Source: QHXN01 sp032162705 (GTDB lineage: Bacteria > Acidobacteriota > Blastocatellia > Pyrinomonadales > Pyrinomonadaceae). From it: a stretch of DNA of 29,855 nt. The translations under genes were made by a program, and so were the position numbers. Below are positions 14,721 to 22,782 of the stretch, piece after piece. Each line of letters begins with the position of its first letter. Position 1 is the stretch's first letter. The stretch spans positions 1 through 29,855 of the forward strand of contig JAVRON010000065.1 of the NCBI GenBank assembly GCA_032162705.1, in the 5' to 3' direction. The notes under the pieces were generated by a model that did not search any database, had not been told where the DNA came from, and saw only the letters and a list, made by a program, of their open reading frames with translations.

Positions 14721-15398
14721 TTAAGCGGCGGCGTCGCGGCGTCCTTTCTGTTGACGGCGGCGGCGCGCATAGAGGCCGGCGAGTCCGGTGCTGAGCAGAA
14801 CCATCGTGGCCGGCTCGGGCACGCTCGCGGGGTTGTTGGTGAATATCTCGAACGTGATGCCGTCGTTGAAGAAGTGGCAGTCGGGGTCAAAGCCGAGCGC
14901 AAAGTTGCCGCCGTTCGAGATGTATGTGAACAGCGCCTGCACCTGCGCGGCGGTGAAGTTGTAGACGAAGTTCGTCGGCGTCGTCGTGAAAGATGCCTCG
15001 GTCAGATACGTGTCCGCCGTGCCCGCGGCGACCAGCCAGTTGCTCTGGCTGTGATAGCGCGTGTTGGCGAAGTCGTCGATGATAGACACGTTCGTGTTGC
15101 CGGAGTTCGGGTCGTCGATGAACGACGAGACGCCCGCGGCCTTGGCGGTGTCGAGCAAGTGCATGAAGAGCTTGTTGGTGTTGTTATCCCAGTTCGCGAT
15201 GTTCTTAATGGAGATGCGCGCGCCGGTGATCTGCTTTCCGTTCAGGTTCACGTTGTCAACGCGCCAGGTATAGACGCTGTGATGGTCGAGGTCGTTCAGG
15301 TCAACCGGGGTCGGCGTGAAAGTCAACGTGTCCGCCTTCGCGGTGGACGATAGGCAGAGAACAAAGAGTACGGCAAAAGAGACGACAAGCTTCTTCAC
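14721..15398 (-). CDS. PEP-CTERM sorting domain protein
   Basis: A 225-residue exported protein. A signal peptide (MKKLVVSFAVLFVLCLSSTA) is followed by a Thr/Asn/Asp-rich beta-strand type body. The C-terminal PEP-CTERM tripartite tag is VPEPAT, a hydrophobic helix (MVLLSTGLAGLYA) and RRRR. By established knowledge, such tags are recognised by exosortase, which cleaves and sorts the protein to the envelope alongside exopolysaccharide. I chose GTG 15398 because GGGAGG precedes it at good spacing and the signal peptide then starts with MKK; the in-frame ATG 15425 would place that site inside the gene. No exosortase is in the window. The body is not a family I can name. The NtrC-type regulator nearby is of the kind that controls PEP-CTERM loci in other bacteria. 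Confidence 0.88.
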   Translation of the reverse strand: MKKLVVSFAVLFVLCLSSTAKADTLTFTPTPVDLNDLDHHSVYTWRVDNVNLNGKQITGARISIKNIANWDNNTNKLFMHLLDTAKAAGVSSFIDDPNSGNTNVSIIDDFANTRYHSQSNWLVAAGTADTYLTEASFTTTPTNFVYNFTAAQVQALFTYISNGGNFALGFDPDCHFFNDGITFEIFTNNPASVPEPATMVLLSTGLAGLYARRRRQQKGRRDAAA

Positions 15399-15611
15399 AG
15401 ACTTTTCCTCCCGGATATTTTTCATGAACGACGACGATTAGTGCGACCGTGGGGCGCGTCTTGCGGCGCATCACCTTCGGGTTGCCTCAAGAGAAAAGGT
15501 TGATTGTGGGAGGTTTTCCAGAGATTGGATGTTGCGGCGATAACAATTTTTGCGGGTCGCGCGGGCGGCGGCTGTCGAAGAGAGAGAGTGGCGAGCTTGC
15601 TGACCTTGCGA

Positions 15612-16025
15612 CTAGTCGGTGCTCTGCTCGAAGGCGCGTCGCAGAGCGTCGGGGATGGGGACGGCGCGGCGCTCTTCGAGATTCAACGCTACCTGTACGA
15701 GCGTCGCACTCGCGCACAGCGCGCCGTCGGAGGCGCGGCGCAAACGGTACTCAAAGTTAACGGACGTGCGCCCGACGCTCGACGCCCAGACATCGACCTC
15801 CGCATCGTCGCCGTAGACGAACGGCGCGAAGAACTCCGCACGCACGTTCACCGTCGGGAAGCCGATGCGCTCCTCTGCCACGAGGCGCGCATAGGATGTG
15901 CCGCAACGCGCCTCGAAGAACTCCTCCATCGCCGCATGGCAGTAATGAAACAGCACGGGGTAATAGACCAGCCCCGCCGGGTCAACGTCGCCGAAGCGGA
16001 CTGTGATGCGTGTGGAGAAGGGCAT
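15612..16025 (-). CDS. Hotdog-fold acyl-CoA thioesterase (4-hydroxybenzoyl-CoA thioesterase-like)
   Basis: A 137-residue single hotdog domain. The catalytic-loop motif FGDVDPAGLVYYPVLFHYCH (about residues 10-29) contains the Asp and the D-x-x-G-x-V/I-x-x-x-x-Y pattern of the YbgC/4HBT family. It hydrolyses thioesters of short or aromatic acyl-CoAs. Next to an aryl-CoA ligase it could rescue CoA from dead-end anthraniloyl-CoA-type intermediates. I start it at ATG 16025 (MPFSTRITVRFGD): the frame stays open further upstream, but only because it runs through heptamer array E, which would encode a meaningless LITYHSSLITHH-type extension. It is the last gene of the minus-strand catabolic cluster. 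The 186-base gap to the PEP-CTERM gene shows no clear signal. Confidence 0.85.
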   Translation of the reverse strand: MPFSTRITVRFGDVDPAGLVYYPVLFHYCHAAMEEFFEARCGTSYARLVAEERIGFPTVNVRAEFFAPFVYGDDAEVDVWASSVGRTSVNFEYRLRRASDGALCASATLVQVALNLEERRAVPIPDALRRAFEQSTD

Positions 16026-16029
16026 AAGA

Positions 16030-16131
16030 AGGTGATGAGTGATAAGTGATGAGTGATAAGTGATGAGTGATAAGAAAAGACAAGCGCTCTTCTCTTTCTT
16101 ATCACTCATCACTTATCACTCATCACTTTTT
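16030..16131. repeat. Heptamer hairpin array E (GTGATAA/GTGATGA type)
   Basis: Alternating GTGATGA and GTGATAA units (six) at 16030-16074, a tip of about 23 bases, then the complement at 16098-16131. The innermost 30 bases of the two arms are perfectly complementary. The right arm forms the last five codons and the stop of the CoA-ligase gene (VMSDK-stop). Confidence 0.85.
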
Positions 16132-17671
16132 CTTTCAGTTGCTTCCTGTCTATCTTCCCGCGGTCGTTCTTCGGGAGCGAGGCGACGAACTCGATCCAGC
16201 GCGGGTACTTGTAGAGGGCGAGATGCGACTTGACGAAGTCTTTGATCGACCGCGCGAGTTCTTCATCCGCCGTGTAGCCTTCGCGCAGGACGATGAAGGC
16301 TTTGGGCTTGACGAGGCCGTCGCCCGCATCGTGGCCGACGACTGCGGCTTCGAGCACCGCTTCATGCTGGAGCAGGCAGTTCTCTATCTCCGCGGGAGCG
16401 ACGAAGACACCCGAGACCTTCAGCATGTCGTCTGTGCGCCCGTGATACCAGTAATAGCCTTCGGCGTCCGTGTGGAACTGGTCGCCCGTCGTACACCAGT
16501 CGCCCGCAAACGTCGCCTTCGACTTCTCATGCGCCTGCCAGTAGCAGAGCGCCGCCGAGTCGCCCTTAACGCGCAGCGTACCCATCTCGCCCACGGGGAC
16601 AGCACGGCCTGCGGCATCGACGATCTCCGCTTCGTAGCCCTCGACGATGCGACCGAGGCTTCCCGGCTTCACATCGCCCGGCCGGTTCGTGATGTAGATG
16701 TGGAACATCTCTGCCGAGCCGATGCCGTCCAGAATCTCGATGCCGAAGGTCTCGACCCAGCGTCGAGACAACTCGGGGGGCAGAGCCTCGCCCGCCGAAA
16801 GGCACGCGCGCAAGCTGGACAAATCTTTCTGTGCCGCGCCGGAGACCGAGAGCATGGAGTTAATCATCGTCGGCACGCTCGTCAGGATCGTGGGCTTATA
16901 ACGCTCAATCACCTCGAACAGCTTTTCCGGCGTCGAGCGTTCCGAGAAGAGAGCGGTTGCCCCGCCCACGGCGAAGGGGAAGAGAAGATTCGTGCCCGTC
17001 GCGTAGCCGAAGAAGAGCTTCGGGACGGAGACGGTCAGGTCGTTCTCGTTCATGCCGAGCACGCCCTTCGCGTAGCACTCTGTGTTGTACGGAAGGTCGT
17101 GTTGCAGGTGGACTGCGCCCTTCGGATGTCCCGTCGAGCCGGACGTGAAGAGCCAGATGGCGATGTCGTCGCGATGCGTGTCAAACGGTGTCAACTCGTC
17201 CGACTGAGCATTCAAGACCTGCTTGAACGAGTGAAACTCCCCTTGACCTTCGCCGACCACCATCACGTTCTTCAAGTGCCGCGCGTCCTTCGCGGCCTGC
17301 GCGAAATTCTCAAGCAGAGACTCGTGTATGACGGCGACGCGCGCACGCGTGTATTCGAGGTAGTAGCGATAGTCGTCCGCGGGCAGCAGCGGGTTGACCA
17401 TCGTGATGACGCCGCCCACACGGTTCGCGCCGAACCAGGTCCAAACAAACTCCGGGCCATCGGGGAGCACGATCAGCACGCGGTCTTCCACACGCACGCC
17501 CAACTCGCGCAGAGCATTCCCCGCCCGGTTCGACATTCGCGCCGCGTCCGCGTACGTGTATGCCTCATCGCGGTAGTAGAGACAGGTCTTACCTTCGCGC
17601 CCTTCCTCAAGGTTGTGATAGAGGAAGTAGTCGGCCATCTGGAAGCGTTCGGGGAACTCGACGTTCGACAT
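16109..17671 (-). CDS. Aryl-CoA ligase, benzoate-CoA ligase family (probable anthranilate-CoA ligase)
   Basis: A 520-residue adenylate-forming enzyme that activates an aromatic acid to its CoA ester with ATP. Motifs: P-loop TSGSTGHPKG (176-185), DGIGSAEMFH (315-324) typical of benzoate-CoA ligases, GDWCTTGD (390-397), hinge GRTDDMLKVSG (411-421) and catalytic Lys506 in NDRGKID. Length and the SAEMFHIYITN region fit the benzoate-CoA ligase family rather than fatty acyl or acetyl-CoA synthetases. Substrate assignment to anthranilate is an inference from the neighbours: tryptophan dioxygenase, kynureninase-like enzyme and an anthraniloyl-CoA-type monooxygenase. It starts at ATG 17671, 24 bases after the dioxygenase stop, so the two are probably cotranscribed. 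The C-terminal VMSDK is encoded by heptamer repeats and is likely dispensable. Confidence 0.9.
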   Translation of the reverse strand: MSNVEFPERFQMADYFLYHNLEEGREGKTCLYYRDEAYTYADAARMSNRAGNALRELGVRVEDRVLIVLPDGPEFVWTWFGANRVGGVITMVNPLLPADDYRYYLEYTRARVAVIHESLLENFAQAAKDARHLKNVMVVGEGQGEFHSFKQVLNAQSDELTPFDTHRDDIAIWLFTSGSTGHPKGAVHLQHDLPYNTECYAKGVLGMNENDLTVSVPKLFFGYATGTNLLFPFAVGGATALFSERSTPEKLFEVIERYKPTILTSVPTMINSMLSVSGAAQKDLSSLRACLSAGEALPPELSRRWVETFGIEILDGIGSAEMFHIYITNRPGDVKPGSLGRIVEGYEAEIVDAAGRAVPVGEMGTLRVKGDSAALCYWQAHEKSKATFAGDWCTTGDQFHTDAEGYYWYHGRTDDMLKVSGVFVAPAEIENCLLQHEAVLEAAVVGHDAGDGLVKPKAFIVLREGYTADEELARSIKDFVKSHLALYKYPRWIEFVASLPKNDRGKIDRKQLKEKVMSDK

Positions 17672-17695
17672 AGATGAGACTGGTAATCGCGTATG

Positions 17696-18556
17696 TTACT
17701 CGCGGGCGGCGAAGGGGCAGCCCCCCGCGCCGTGCGTGCTGTCGAGGTGTGTGCGCGCCTCCCAGAGTTCGGGGAAGAATTTTTTGTCGAGCGTGGTTCG
17801 GAGGTAGCCGACGCCTTCGCTGCCGCCCGTGCCGCGCTTTGTGCCGAGCATGCGCTCGACCATCTTGATGTGATGTAGACGCCAGAGCGAGAAGAACTCG
17901 TCGTGCGCGATGAGCGATTCGGCGAGCTGGAACTCTTCATAGCGCGACTCGAAGTGCGTGATGACTTCGAGCACGGCGCGCACACGTTGCGTGTAAGCCC
18001 CGCGCCGCGCCTCTTCCGCCAGCGCGGCATCGTCTGAAGGGGCTTCGAGGCCGCGGCGCGTGAGCAGCGCGAAGAATTCCTCGCCGAGCGAGGGCGCGTC
18101 GTAGCGTGCTTGCATGCGCGCCGAGGCGAACTCGTCGTCGCGGAAGGCGCGCAGCACCGCTTCGTCCTTGAGGCCGGAAGAGAACTCGACCTCGCGGAAC
18201 TGCATCGACTGGAAGCCGCTCGCGGGGTTCAACTGGTCGCGGAAGCCGAGGAAGCTGATCGGCGTCATCGTTTCAAGGAGGTGTATCTGCGTGACGAGCA
18301 GCTTCTCTATCTCGACCACGCGTGTGACTGCGCGCGTCGCCAGAGGCGCACGGTCTTCCCGCATCGCGAGCACGGCGGCGTCGATCTCGTGGAGAATCTG
18401 CTTGAACCACAGCTCGTAAGCTTGATGGATGGTGATGAAGAGCAGCTCGTCATGGTGCGCGGGGTCGGACAGGCAATCCTGCAAGCCGATCAGGTCGCGG
18501 ACGCGCAGGTACTTGTTATAAGAGAGCGGGGCGTTGCCGCCGTATTCGTTTGTCAT
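17696..18556 (-). CDS. kynA: Tryptophan 2,3-dioxygenase
   Basis: Heme enzyme that opens the indole ring of L-tryptophan to give N-formylkynurenine, the first step of the kynurenine pathway. Residues 1-286 cover the whole family. The active-site helix FITIHQAYELWFKQI has the catalytic-pocket His44; the heme ligand region RLHHIKMVERMLG is at about 227-239; and the substrate loop GTKRGTGGSEGVGYL follows. The bacterial tetrameric enzyme is of this size. It starts at ATG 18556, directly against heptamer array F, and lies between the kynureninase-like gene (upstream) and the CoA-ligase gene (downstream). I see no formamidase gene in the window; that step may be encoded elsewhere. Confidence 0.96.
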   Translation of the reverse strand: MTNEYGGNAPLSYNKYLRVRDLIGLQDCLSDPAHHDELLFITIHQAYELWFKQILHEIDAAVLAMREDRAPLATRAVTRVVEIEKLLVTQIHLLETMTPISFLGFRDQLNPASGFQSMQFREVEFSSGLKDEAVLRAFRDDEFASARMQARYDAPSLGEEFFALLTRRGLEAPSDDAALAEEARRGAYTQRVRAVLEVITHFESRYEEFQLAESLIAHDEFFSLWRLHHIKMVERMLGTKRGTGGSEGVGYLRTTLDKKFFPELWEARTHLDSTHGAGGCPFAARE

Positions 18557-18635
18557 AGTGATAAGTGATAAGTGATGAGTGATAAGTGAAAGACTGAGTT
18601 TTTAACTCATCACTCATCACTCATCACTTATCACT
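18557..18635. repeat. Heptamer hairpin array F (GTGATAA/GTGATGA type)
   Basis: It fills the whole gap between the kynureninase-like stop (18638-18636) and the dioxygenase ATG (18556-18554). Left arm 18557-18589, tip GAGTTTTTAACTC (itself a small hairpin, 18596-18608), right arm 18605-18635. The arms pair with two A/G-type mismatches. Confidence 0.85.
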
Positions 18636-19838
18636 TTAAAAAGCTGCTCCGGCTGCTTCGTGCGCGGCGTAGGCGCGTGTGTCGATGATGCGGCGCATCT
18701 CGCCGATGACGTGTTCGAGTTCTTCGTCTTTGGTGTAGAAGTGCGGCGAGATGCGAACGCCCGCGCCGGGGCGATAGTCCACGATCACCTCGCGCCGGAT
18801 TAGCTCCTGCGTGACGGCGGGCGCGTGCTCGACCGCCACGGTGATAGTGCCGCCGCGCTGCGCGGGGTCGCGCGGGCTTGTCACTTTGAAGCCCTCCGCT
18901 TCGGCCAGCTCGATGAGCTTCTGCGTCTGCCGGACGCTCTTCGCGCGTATTTGTTCGACGCCGATCTCGTTGATGATTTGATAGCCCGACTCCGCGGCAT
19001 AGAGCGCCGGTATGGCGGGCGAGCCGTGGAGGAAGCGTGCCGCGCCTTCAGCGTAATGAATCGGCGCTTCCTCGAAGGAGAAGGGCGCGACGTGCGCCAT
19101 CCAGCCCGTGACCTTCGGCTCTAAAGTCTGTTGCAGACGCGGCGCGACGTAGAGGTAGCCCGCGCCGGGGCCGCCGCAGAGCCACTTGACCGAGCCGCCC
19201 GTCGCAAAGTCCACGTCCAAATCCTTCACGCTCAACGGCACCGTCCCCGCCGATTGGTATGTGTCGAGCACGACGAGCGCGCCAACCTCGTGAGCACGCT
19301 CTGTGATGGCGCGTGCGTCCTGTAGAAACCCGCTCTTGAAGAGGACGTGCGAGAGCGGCACGAGCAGAGTCTCTTCGTCGATGGCCGCGAGCATCGCGTC
19401 GAGCGGAGCGGTGATGCCGTCAACGGACTTGACCTTCTCGACCCTGAATCTTCGGTCGCGCGCGTGCGCCTCGTAGACGTACATGACGGAGGGGAACTCA
19501 AGCTCCGTGTAGACGATCTTGTTGCGGCGCGTCTCGGGAGTGGTATCGAAGCAGGAGAGGATGAGAGACTGGCAGACGGAGACGTTCTGGTGCATGACGA
19601 CCGTGCCGGGGTCTGCGCCGATGATGCGCGCCACCTCGTCGCCGACCGTGAGCGGCATGTCCCACCAACCTTCGGCCCAAGCGCGCACGCCGCGCGTCGC
19701 CCACGTGTCAGCGTAAGCTTGCAGGCGCTCGTGTGTCCGTCGCGGCATCGCCCCGAGGCTGTGCGAGATCAGGTACGCGGTCTTCTCCAGAATCGGAAAC
19801 TCGCGCCGCCACTCAAGAAGTTCGTCCACCAAAAGCAC
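18636..19838 (-). CDS. kynU: Kynureninase-like PLP enzyme (aminotransferase class V)
   Basis: A 400-residue fold-type I PLP protein. The cofactor region LDTYQSAGTVPLSVKDLDVD (191-210) contains the PLP-binding Asp192, and the Schiff-base lysine is Lys218 in GGSVKWLCGGPG; the Ser/Lys-x-(W/Y)LxxGPG pattern is that of kynureninases. Kynureninase cleaves kynurenine to anthranilate and alanine, which fits the adjacent tryptophan dioxygenase and the aryl-CoA ligase. Cysteine desulfurase-like or isopenicillin-epimerase-like members of class V are alternatives, but context strongly favours kynureninase. Start GTG 19838 is taken because GGAGGAGG lies just upstream; GTG 19829 is possible. The gene is first of a probable three-gene unit (kynureninase-like, dioxygenase, ligase), interrupted by array F. 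Confidence 0.85.
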   Translation of the reverse strand: MLLVDELLEWRREFPILEKTAYLISHSLGAMPRRTHERLQAYADTWATRGVRAWAEGWWDMPLTVGDEVARIIGADPGTVVMHQNVSVCQSLILSCFDTTPETRRNKIVYTELEFPSVMYVYEAHARDRRFRVEKVKSVDGITAPLDAMLAAIDEETLLVPLSHVLFKSGFLQDARAITERAHEVGALVVLDTYQSAGTVPLSVKDLDVDFATGGSVKWLCGGPGAGYLYVAPRLQQTLEPKVTGWMAHVAPFSFEEAPIHYAEGAARFLHGSPAIPALYAAESGYQIINEIGVEQIRAKSVRQTQKLIELAEAEGFKVTSPRDPAQRGGTITVAVEHAPAVTQELIRREVIVDYRPGAGVRISPHFYTKDEELEHVIGEMRRIIDTRAYAAHEAAGAAF

Positions 19839-19946
19839 TCTCCTCCTCCATCAACGGGTGAAGTTCAGTATAGCCGCACTAAAATTGAATGGCTACTTTC
19901 GCCGCGCCGGGCGAAGGCGGTGTCATTGGCGGCGGAAAGGGGACGG

Positions 19947-20393
19947 TCATTCGTCGCGCATGATGCGGCCTATCTCACGGTCAGCATCGACGGGCGACTT
20001 GCGGAAGGTGGGGGAGGGGGCTTTGAGGTTGTAGGCGGCGATGCGTCGGTTGAGGTCTGCGATGTGGCGGCGGAAGTCGCCCGTGACGCGATGCCAGTCG
20101 GCCTCGGCACGAGCGGCGGCACGCTTTGACTTGAGGCTCTCGCGGTGGGCGTTCCAGGAGCGCAGGAGGTCTGCGCGCGCTCCGTCCAGGGCAGCGCTCA
20201 ACTGCTCGCCCTCCTTGATCCAGGGGAGCGTGAGCAGGTTGTTCTTAAAGATGCGGAAGGTCGAGCGCGCGACCTGTTCCGCGAGAGAATCCGCTGCGGC
20301 GCGCGTCAGTTTCGGAGCCGCGCGCGAAACCCCGAGAGCGCCGCGACGCAAACCACCTCTGAATATCCGCCCGAATATTTCGTCCCACTTCAT
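19947..20393 (-). CDS. Uncharacterised protein with a DUF1992/DnaJC28-like tail
   Basis: A soluble, basic, helical protein of 148 residues starting MKWDEIFGRIFRGG. The middle has FRIFKNNLLTLPWIKEGEQL. The C-terminal part, FRRHIADLNRRIAAYNL followed by a proline-containing segment and RKSPVDADREI, resembles the conserved end of DUF1992 / DnaJ subfamily C member 28-like proteins (NLLVPS...). The J-domain and the usual N-terminal block of that family are not evident, so the match is tentative. I start at ATG 20393; an upstream frame extension adds only 11 residues. It lies between the kynureninase-like gene and the Old-Yellow-Enzyme gene and has no evident link to their pathway. Confidence 0.6.
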   Translation of the reverse strand: MKWDEIFGRIFRGGLRRGALGVSRAAPKLTRAAADSLAEQVARSTFRIFKNNLLTLPWIKEGEQLSAALDGARADLLRSWNAHRESLKSKRAAARAEADWHRVTGDFRRHIADLNRRIAAYNLKAPSPTFRKSPVDADREIGRIMRDE

Positions 20394-20494
20394 ACTCGAA
20401 AATCCTCTACCGGCGACCGCACGCATCCGAAGCAGTCCACACGCGCGTCACTCCTGCCCGACCTTTACGTCGGCGCTGGTCGGAGGGTTTAGTA

Positions 20495-20594
20495 TTTTTG
20501 ATTTTAGATTTTAGATTTGCGATTTTGTCGCTGACTGAATGCCGCGTGCCGGCAGCGCTTAAATCGCAAATCCAAAATCGCAAATCCAAAATCT
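20495..20594. repeat. Heptamer hairpin array G (GATTTTA/GATTTGC type)
   Basis: AT-rich member: four to five units (GATTTTA, GATTTTA, GATTTGC, GATTTTG) at 20495-20527 and five complementary units (AAATCGC, AAATCCA) at 20560-20594. The spacer forms CGCTG/CAGCG and GCCG/CGGC pairs. It lies between divergent genes, 26 bases before the ATG of the Old-Yellow-Enzyme gene. Confidence 0.8.
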
Positions 20595-20620
20595 GATACA
20601 CTTGACCGCACGAATTCTCC

Positions 20621-22099
20621 ATGTGGCACCCCGAACCCACCGTCAGACATTCCATACCGGAGGCGCGCTGGCCCACGGTCGAAGAGGCGGAGAGCGCCTT
20701 GCTGTTTCAGCCCGTCCGCGTCGGCGCAATTGAATTGGAGAACCGCACGTGGGTTCCGGCGATGGTTCCCTGGCGCGCGACCGGGGACGGATTTGTCACG
20801 CGTGAGAATCTGGAGTGGTACGGGCGCTTCGCGGCGGGAAGGCCCGGAGCGATTGTCGTCGAAGCGACGGGCATCCGCGACGTGCCGTCGGGGCCCCTGC
20901 TCCGTATCGGACATGACCGTTTCGTGCCCGGACTCAGCGAGCTGGTCGAGCGTGTCCGGCGCGAGAGCGGCGGCCACACACGTCTGTTGATACAGCTCAT
21001 AGACTTTCTCTCCGTCAGGCGTCGCCCCGAGAAGTCGAAATACTTCGAGCGCTTCCTCGTCGTCAGCGAGCGACACCGGCACGCGCTCTCGGAGCTGAGC
21101 GAAGATGAAGGCTGGCTCACGCGCGACGACGGGGACGTGCGTGCCTTTCTGAAGGAGGCGGACGAAGAGACGCTTGAGCGCGTGCTCGACGAGCGCGAAC
21201 TCGAAGCGCTCCGCTTTGGCTATCGAGAGCGCGTGACCGACATGCACCTGCCGCACGTGCGCGAACTGCCGTTCGTGCTGCCACGTCTCTTCGCGGACGC
21301 CGCGCGGCGTGCGCGCGAGTCGGGCTTTGACGGCGTGGAGCTTCACTATGCGCACGCCTACACGATGGCCTCATTCCTGAGTCGCTGCAACGACCGCGCA
21401 GACGGCTACGGCGGCTCGCCGGAGCGGCGCGTGCGTCTGCCGCTCGAAGTCTTCAGAGCGGTGCGCGCGGAGGTAGGCCATGATTACACGATTGGCGTGC
21501 GCTTCCTCTGCGACGAGGTGATTGAGGGCGGAAGTCGTGTCGAAGACGCGGCCTTCTACGCGGTTGAGTTCGCGCGGGCAGGCTTTGATTTTCTCTCGGT
21601 CTCGAAGGGCGGGAAGTTCGAGGACGCGAAGCAGCCAAAGACGGGGCAGGCCGTCTACCCTTACACGGGCCGAAGCGGCTACGAATGCATGCCGACTGTC
21701 CTCTCCGATGAGCGTGGCCCCTTTGGTCGCAACGTGCCGCTCTCGCGCGAGATCAAACGCGCGGTCTTGGCTGCGGGCTTTCAGACTCCGGTTGTGGCCG
21801 CTGGTGGGGTGGGTACGTTCGAGCTGGCCGAGGAGATTCTCAAGCGCGGCGACGCGGACATCGTCGGCGCAGCGCGCCAGTCGCTTGCAGACCCTGACTG
21901 GTTCCTGAAGACTCGTTTGGGGCGGGGCACAGAGGTGCGCCGCTGCACTTTCACAAACTACTGCGAGGCGCTCGACCAGTCGCACAAGCAGGTCACATGC
22001 AAGCTCTGGGATCGAGTGAAGCTCGACGAACCGGGCGTCGCAATGAGCACGGACGGCCGCAGACGCTTGCTGCCACCGGCTTGGAACGATGAAGTATGA
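20621..22099 (+). CDS. Old-Yellow-Enzyme-family reductase (reductase half of 2-aminobenzoyl-CoA monooxygenase/reductase)
   Basis: A 492-residue FMN-dependent TIM-barrel protein. The family signature GVELHYAHAYTMASFLSRCN (238-257) holds the HxxH active-site pair (242, 245), followed by DGYGGSPERRVRLPLEV. The phosphate-binding segment is VVAAGGVGTF (391-400). A charged insert at about 136-215 and a Cys-containing tail (Cys442, Cys448, Cys460) are extra to short OYEs. By established knowledge, in Azoarcus evansii the 2-aminobenzoyl-CoA monooxygenase/reductase is one chain whose N-terminal half is a flavin monooxygenase and whose C-terminal half is OYE-like. Here the halves are separate genes, the other being at 22783-23946. 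It probably hydrogenates the dearomatised ring. It is the only plus-strand gene in the cluster. The start is ATG 20621; the ribosome-binding site is weak. The last codons (NDEV-stop) lie in heptamer array H. Confidence 0.88.
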   Translation: MWHPEPTVRHSIPEARWPTVEEAESALLFQPVRVGAIELENRTWVPAMVPWRATGDGFVTRENLEWYGRFAAGRPGAIVVEATGIRDVPSGPLLRIGHDRFVPGLSELVERVRRESGGHTRLLIQLIDFLSVRRRPEKSKYFERFLVVSERHRHALSELSEDEGWLTRDDGDVRAFLKEADEETLERVLDERELEALRFGYRERVTDMHLPHVRELPFVLPRLFADAARRARESGFDGVELHYAHAYTMASFLSRCNDRADGYGGSPERRVRLPLEVFRAVRAEVGHDYTIGVRFLCDEVIEGGSRVEDAAFYAVEFARAGFDFLSVSKGGKFEDAKQPKTGQAVYPYTGRSGYECMPTVLSDERGPFGRNVPLSREIKRAVLAAGFQTPVVAAGGVGTFELAEEILKRGDADIVGAARQSLADPDWFLKTRLGRGTEVRRCTFTNYCEALDQSHKQVTCKLWDRVKLDEPGVAMSTDGRRRLLPPAWNDEV

Positions 22100-22179
22100 A
22101 CGCTGAACGCTGAACTGTTAGACCTGCTGGCTTTTCAGTTCATCGTTTGTACTTCATCGTTCATCGTTCATCGTTCATA
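22084..22179. repeat. Heptamer hairpin array H (GAACGCT/GAACGAT type)
   Basis: Units GAACGAT, GAAGTAT, GAACGCT, GAACGCT, GAACTGT run from 22084 through the last codons and TGA stop of the OYE gene to about 22118. About six complementary units (mostly TTCATCG) run at 22136-22179, ending at the stop codon of the convergent gene. The tip contains the palindrome-like CAGTTC. Confidence 0.8.
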
Positions 22180-22767
22180 TCACTTCTCGCCGTGGGCCGT
22201 CTTGAGCGCCTTGATAAAATCGCCGATGGCGTCTTCGATGTGCGATTCGTCGCCCTTCGATTCCCAGAGCACGCGCGGGACTCTGCCCTCCCCGACCGCG
22301 AGGACATACATCTTGCCCCAGATGAAAGGCTCTCCGGTGATGATCGAAGCCCGCTGTCTCGTCACCTTGAAGACGATGACGAGTTCGGCCTCGTTGAAGC
22401 TCCGGGCGGCAGTCGCGCTCCTGTACTTGCGTATGTACTTGTTGAGCTTCTGTGCGATCTGTCGATAGGCGGCGAAGTGCGGGCGCGGCGGCGAGCCTTC
22501 CAGAGCCTTCCTGTAATCTTCCAACGCACCGAGCGCGGGGTCGCGCGCATCAACCACCAGAGACTTCGAGACGAGCAGCGCGATCCTGTGACTGCCCTTG
22601 ACCTCCTCCAGCGAGCCTCTGATGACCGACGAGCCGCCGCCGCTGCGCTCGCCGTCGCCCGCGCGCTGTGTGTCGCCCGCGCGCACAGCCTGCGCGCAGT
22701 CACGCCCCGCGCCGCTCGCAAGGAGCGCGAAGATAAGAATTGCGCCGGGGGCTTTGCGAATAGACAT
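22180..22767 (-). CDS. Secreted protein of unknown function
   Basis: A 195-residue protein with a signal peptide (MSIRKAPGAILIFALLASGAG...CAQA). A short Gly/Ser/Arg linker (about 30-47) follows, then an alpha/beta domain (GSLEEVKGSHRIALLVSKSL... to ...EDAIGDFIKALKTA). I do not recognise the family. A conserved-looking block is ELVIVFKVTRQRASIITGEP. The start may be ATG 22767 or GTG 22773, which is in frame two codons upstream. It is 15 bases downstream of the FAD monooxygenase and so likely cotranscribed with it. Any link to aromatic degradation is only positional. Confidence 0.7.
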   Translation of the reverse strand: MSIRKAPGAILIFALLASGAGRDCAQAVRAGDTQRAGDGERSGGGSSVIRGSLEEVKGSHRIALLVSKSLVVDARDPALGALEDYRKALEGSPPRPHFAAYRQIAQKLNKYIRKYRSATAARSFNEAELVIVFKVTRQRASIITGEPFIWGKMYVLAVGEGRVPRVLWESKGDESHIEDAIGDFIKALKTAHGEK

Positions 22768-22782
22768 CGCCACACACGTTCG

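Noticed and set aside
15426..15611. Sigma-54 (-24/-12) promoter upstream of the PEP-CTERM gene
   Set aside because: No convincing GG-N10-GC with TGGCAC-like context on the minus strand.
16030..16131. CRISPR array
   Set aside because: Units are 7 bases, without spacers and arranged as palindromic arms; no cas genes present.
16067..17677. 536-residue plus-strand open frame antisense to the CoA ligase
   Set aside because: Arg- and Val-rich shadow of the high-GC minus-strand gene; begins within array E; no recognisable motifs.
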